Source of the DNA: an uncultured Olsenella sp.
GTDB lineage: Bacteria; Actinomycetota; Coriobacteriia; Coriobacteriales; Atopobiaceae
Reading direction: 5' to 3'
Assembly (NCBI GenBank): GCA_900316105.1
Contig: ONBR01000002.1
Coordinates: 1 to 64,000, forward strand
Length of the DNA: 64,000 bases
The position numbers were made by a program, and so were the translations under genes. Below, piece after piece: positions 62,455 through 64,000 of this stretch (the stretch's first letter is position 1; each line of letters opens with the position of its first letter). Below the pieces are notes generated by a model, which made no database searches, was not told where the DNA came from, and saw only the letters and a list, made by a program, of their open reading frames with translations.

Positions 62455-62883
62455 CTAAGCCTCAGCCTGGATCCTGGCAGCGCGACGGTTGGTATGGAAG
62501 ATCATGCGGAAGGTGCCGATCTGCACGGTAGAGCCATCGCGGAGCACTGCCTTGTTGATGATGGCGCCGTCGACCCAGGTGCCGTTGAGCGAGCCCAGGT
62601 CCTCGATGGTTGCGTAGCCTGAGCCAATGCCCGTGAGGTCTATGCAGGCGTGATGGCGAGAGACGGTCATATCATTCAAAAAGACGGAGTTTGAGGGGTC
62701 GCGGCCGATGCTGACCAGGTCAGTGGTGAGCTCGAAGACCGAACCGGTCTGGGGCCCCTTGACGATGGATAGGGTCGGGCGAGAGGGCGTATGTCCGCCC
62801 AAGAGGTCGGGCGACGTGGAATCTGTGGGAGGCATACGAAAGATCTCAGTGGCTCCCATATTGTTCTTTTTGCTTGGATCCAT
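62455..62883 (-). CDS. garA: FHA-domain protein, GarA/OdhI-like
   Basis: 142 residues from ATG 62883, chosen because AGGAG lies 7 bases upstream; ATGs at 62910 and 62916 lack such a site. A short N-terminal tail with GATEIFRMPP, comparable to the phospho-Thr motif ETTSVF of GarA, is followed by one FHA domain (about 37-130): SIGRDPSNSVFLND, TVSRHHACI, DLGSLNGTWVDG. In actinobacteria the protein is a phosphorylation switch on 2-oxoglutarate metabolism. Here only one Thr is in the motif. Pairing with the FtsR-like gene supports the call. Confidence 0.82.
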   Translation of the reverse strand: MDPSKKNNMGATEIFRMPPTDSTSPDLLGGHTPSRPTLSIVKGPQTGSVFELTTDLVSIGRDPSNSVFLNDMTVSRHHACIDLTGIGSGYATIEDLGSLNGTWVDGAIINKAVLRDGSTVQIGTFRMIFHTNRRAARIQAEA

Positions 62884-62932
62884 CAACTCGCTCCTGTCAA
62901 AGTCAGCCATTTCCATTCATATGATAACGCTA

Positions 62933-63313
62933 CTAGCGGCAGGCGATGCACTCCATCTCGACAAGCGCATCCTTTGGGAGTCGAGAGACCTCTACGATGG
63001 ACAGTGCTGGTGCTGGCAGCGAGAAATGCGAGCAAAAGACCTCTTGGGCAAGCCGTGCGTCACCGAGGTCCTTGAGGTAGAGGGTCGCCTTTGCCACGTC
63101 AGTGAGGGAGCAATCGCATTCCTCCAGGAGGAGGGAGATGATCTGTATGACGCGTTCCATCTGGGGAATGATGCCACCCTCCACCAGCCTGCTGGGGTCC
63201 TGGGGGTCCAGGGCCACCTGTCCTGCGGTAAAGATGAGCCTGCCTGCGGTCGTTCCCATGGAATAGGGACCGGGTGCCTCGGGTACTCCTTGCGCGTTGA
63301 TCGAGTACTTCAA
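62933..63313 (-). CDS. RidA-family protein lacking the catalytic arginine
   Basis: 126 residues. The family fold is plain: PGPYSMGT near 14, FTAGQVALDP near 28-37, DVAKATLYLKDLGD near 71 and VEVSRLPKDALVEMECIA near 107-124. In RidA the substrate-binding Arg sits in PARS before VEV; here the sequence is PALS, so that Arg is Leu. It is therefore unlikely to be a standard imine deaminase and more like the Rid4-7 groups or a non-enzymatic member. It lies 49 bases upstream of the FHA gene on the same strand. Confidence 0.85.
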   Translation of the reverse strand: MKYSINAQGVPEAPGPYSMGTTAGRLIFTAGQVALDPQDPSRLVEGGIIPQMERVIQIISLLLEECDCSLTDVAKATLYLKDLGDARLAQEVFCSHFSLPAPALSIVEVSRLPKDALVEMECIACR

Positions 63314-63439
63314 GCCTCTCTCCCCTCTTTGCCTGACATTTCAATCTCCTCGTATAAGAGGATAGGCCCTTGTGACCTTTTCGTGGCCTGGGATGGCAGC
63401 CTGTCCGCATACGGCAAGGGATTCGCAAAACTCCAGATG

Positions 63440-63484
63440 CCGAAAGGCGCCCGCCCCGGATGTTCGAGGCCAGGCGCCTTCCGG
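63440..63484 (-). terminator. Strong hairpin after the MalY-like gene
   Basis: The arms at 63440-63451 and 63473-63484 (CCGAAAGGCGCC and GGCGCCTTCCGG) pair at 11 of 12 positions. On the minus strand a TTTT follows only after about 13 bases, so termination is likely but not certain. The bases from here to 63313 show no gene. Confidence 0.55.
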
Positions 63485-63512
63485 CAGCGTTCAAAAGAGC
63501 TATCGATAGGGC

Positions 63513-64000
63513 CTAGAGACCCTTCCTGACCTTCTGAGAGGCGATGGCCAGGCGATCCAGGGCGGCGTTGAGGACCGAGCGGGGGCAGGCAAGGTTGAAG
63601 CGCTCGAAGCCGGAGCCGCCCTTGCCGAACATGTGGCCCTCGTCCAGGTAGAGGTAGGCGTCATCCTTCATGAAGGACTCGAGCTCCTCGTCGGACAGGC
63701 CCCAGGCTCGGAAGTCGACCCAAGCCAGATAGGTGCCTTCCAGGGGATAGACCTCCACCTCGGGCATGCAGCTGGAGAGGAAGCCCTTGAGGAGCTCGTA
63801 GTTGCCCTGGATGTAGGGAATGAGCTCTTCCAGCCACTCGTCGCACTGTGTGTAGGCGGCGGTGGTGGCCACGTAACCAAAGGAGTTGAGCATGCCAAAG
63901 TCACCAAGGAGGGTACGGCCGTCCACGAAGCGCTTGCGCAGGTCGGGGCTGGGGATGTAGATGGCAGACGTCTGGCAGCCGGCAAGGTTAAAGGTCTTGG
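63513..64000 (-). CDS. MalY/PatB-type pyridoxal-phosphate aminotransferase (cystathionine beta-lyase-like), C-terminal part
   Basis: About 161 residues are visible; the N-terminal part lies beyond the window. The first residues are KTFNLAGCQTSAIYIP, in which the opening Lys (63996-63998) should be the PLP-binding lysine of the SKTFN motif. Further family marks are GYVATTAAYTQCDEWLEEL, EGTYLAWVDFRAWG and FERFNLACPRSVL, where the Arg binds the substrate carboxylate. Members cleave cystathionine or cysteine conjugates. The true start is not visible. Confidence 0.9.
   Translation of the reverse strand, partial: KTFNLAGCQTSAIYIPSPDLRKRFVDGRTLLGDFGMLNSFGYVATTAAYTQCDEWLEELIPYIQGNYELLKGFLSSCMPEVEVYPLEGTYLAWVDFRAWGLSDEELESFMKDDAYLYLDEGHMFGKGGSGFERFNLACPRSVLNAALDRLAIASQKVRKGL

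Overview
The window is a 64 kb piece of a high-GC actinobacterial chromosome. The best fit is class Coriobacteriia, near Atopobium, Olsenella or Collinsella. This placement is an inference from gene content: a GarA-like FHA protein beside an FtsR-like MerR regulator, an actinobacterial IHF-type protein, a Gram-positive pyr operon led by pyrR, RNase J plus RNase Y plus PNPase, a LexA operator of the CGAAC-N4-GTTCG type at recA, and a SpoVS homologue. Nearly all of it is core genome. I see no prophage, insertion sequence, integrase, CRISPR array, tRNA or rRNA.

Layout. 1-4730: end of a cell-surface polysaccharide locus, with the tail of an ABC exporter ATPase and four family-2 glycosyltransferases that form two copies of a two-gene unit. 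4815-10269: the pyrimidine operon pyrR-pyrB-pyrC-pyrK-pyrD-pyrF behind a leader that can fold as an attenuator. 10494-12920: mihF-gmk-rpoZ-thiI. 13053-17322: comEA-comEC-holA, facing rpsT on the minus strand across a perfect 68-bp palindrome. 17858-29775: lepA, dus, hemW, two dnaJ genes, mtaB, phoH, ybeY, dgkA, era and recO. 29776-31147: a gene-free stretch of 1.37 kb with structured elements and a regular degenerate repeat array. 31148-42714: rpsO, pnp, rnj, ftsK, a rodZ-like gene, rimO, pgsA and cinA. 42877-50513: SOS-regulated recA-recX, then rny, a MutL-like GHKL ATPase, spoVS, miaB and miaA. 50506-53932: hflX, a membrane acyltransferase, lexA and a divergent LysM protein. 54033-57761: nrdR, dut and two nucleobase permeases. 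58028-64000: trxB, a ClC channel, apt, ftsR-like, garA-like, ridA-like and the C-terminal part of a MalY/PatB aminotransferase.

Themes. Nucleotide supply recurs: pyrimidine synthesis with PyrR, gmk, nrdR, dut, apt and purine and uracil permeases. So do RNA decay and maturation (PNPase, RNase J, RNase Y, YbeY, Era), tRNA and ribosome modification (ThiI, Dus, MtaB, MiaB, MiaA, RimO), DNA uptake and repair (ComEA, ComEC, RecO, RecA, RecX, CinA, LexA) and division or envelope control (FtsK, RodZ-like, PgsA, FtsR-like, the LysM protein). Many genes overlap by 4-17 bases, which suggests translational coupling.

The least explained parts are the recO-rpsO repeat array, the intergenic palindromes sharing a GGGAGTACCCC core, a membrane-anchored DnaJ relative, the MutL-like ATPase next to SpoVS, and a LysM protein divergent from lexA that resembles a YneA-type SOS division inhibitor. 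All positions, motifs and pairings were read by eye; no database search or folding program was run.
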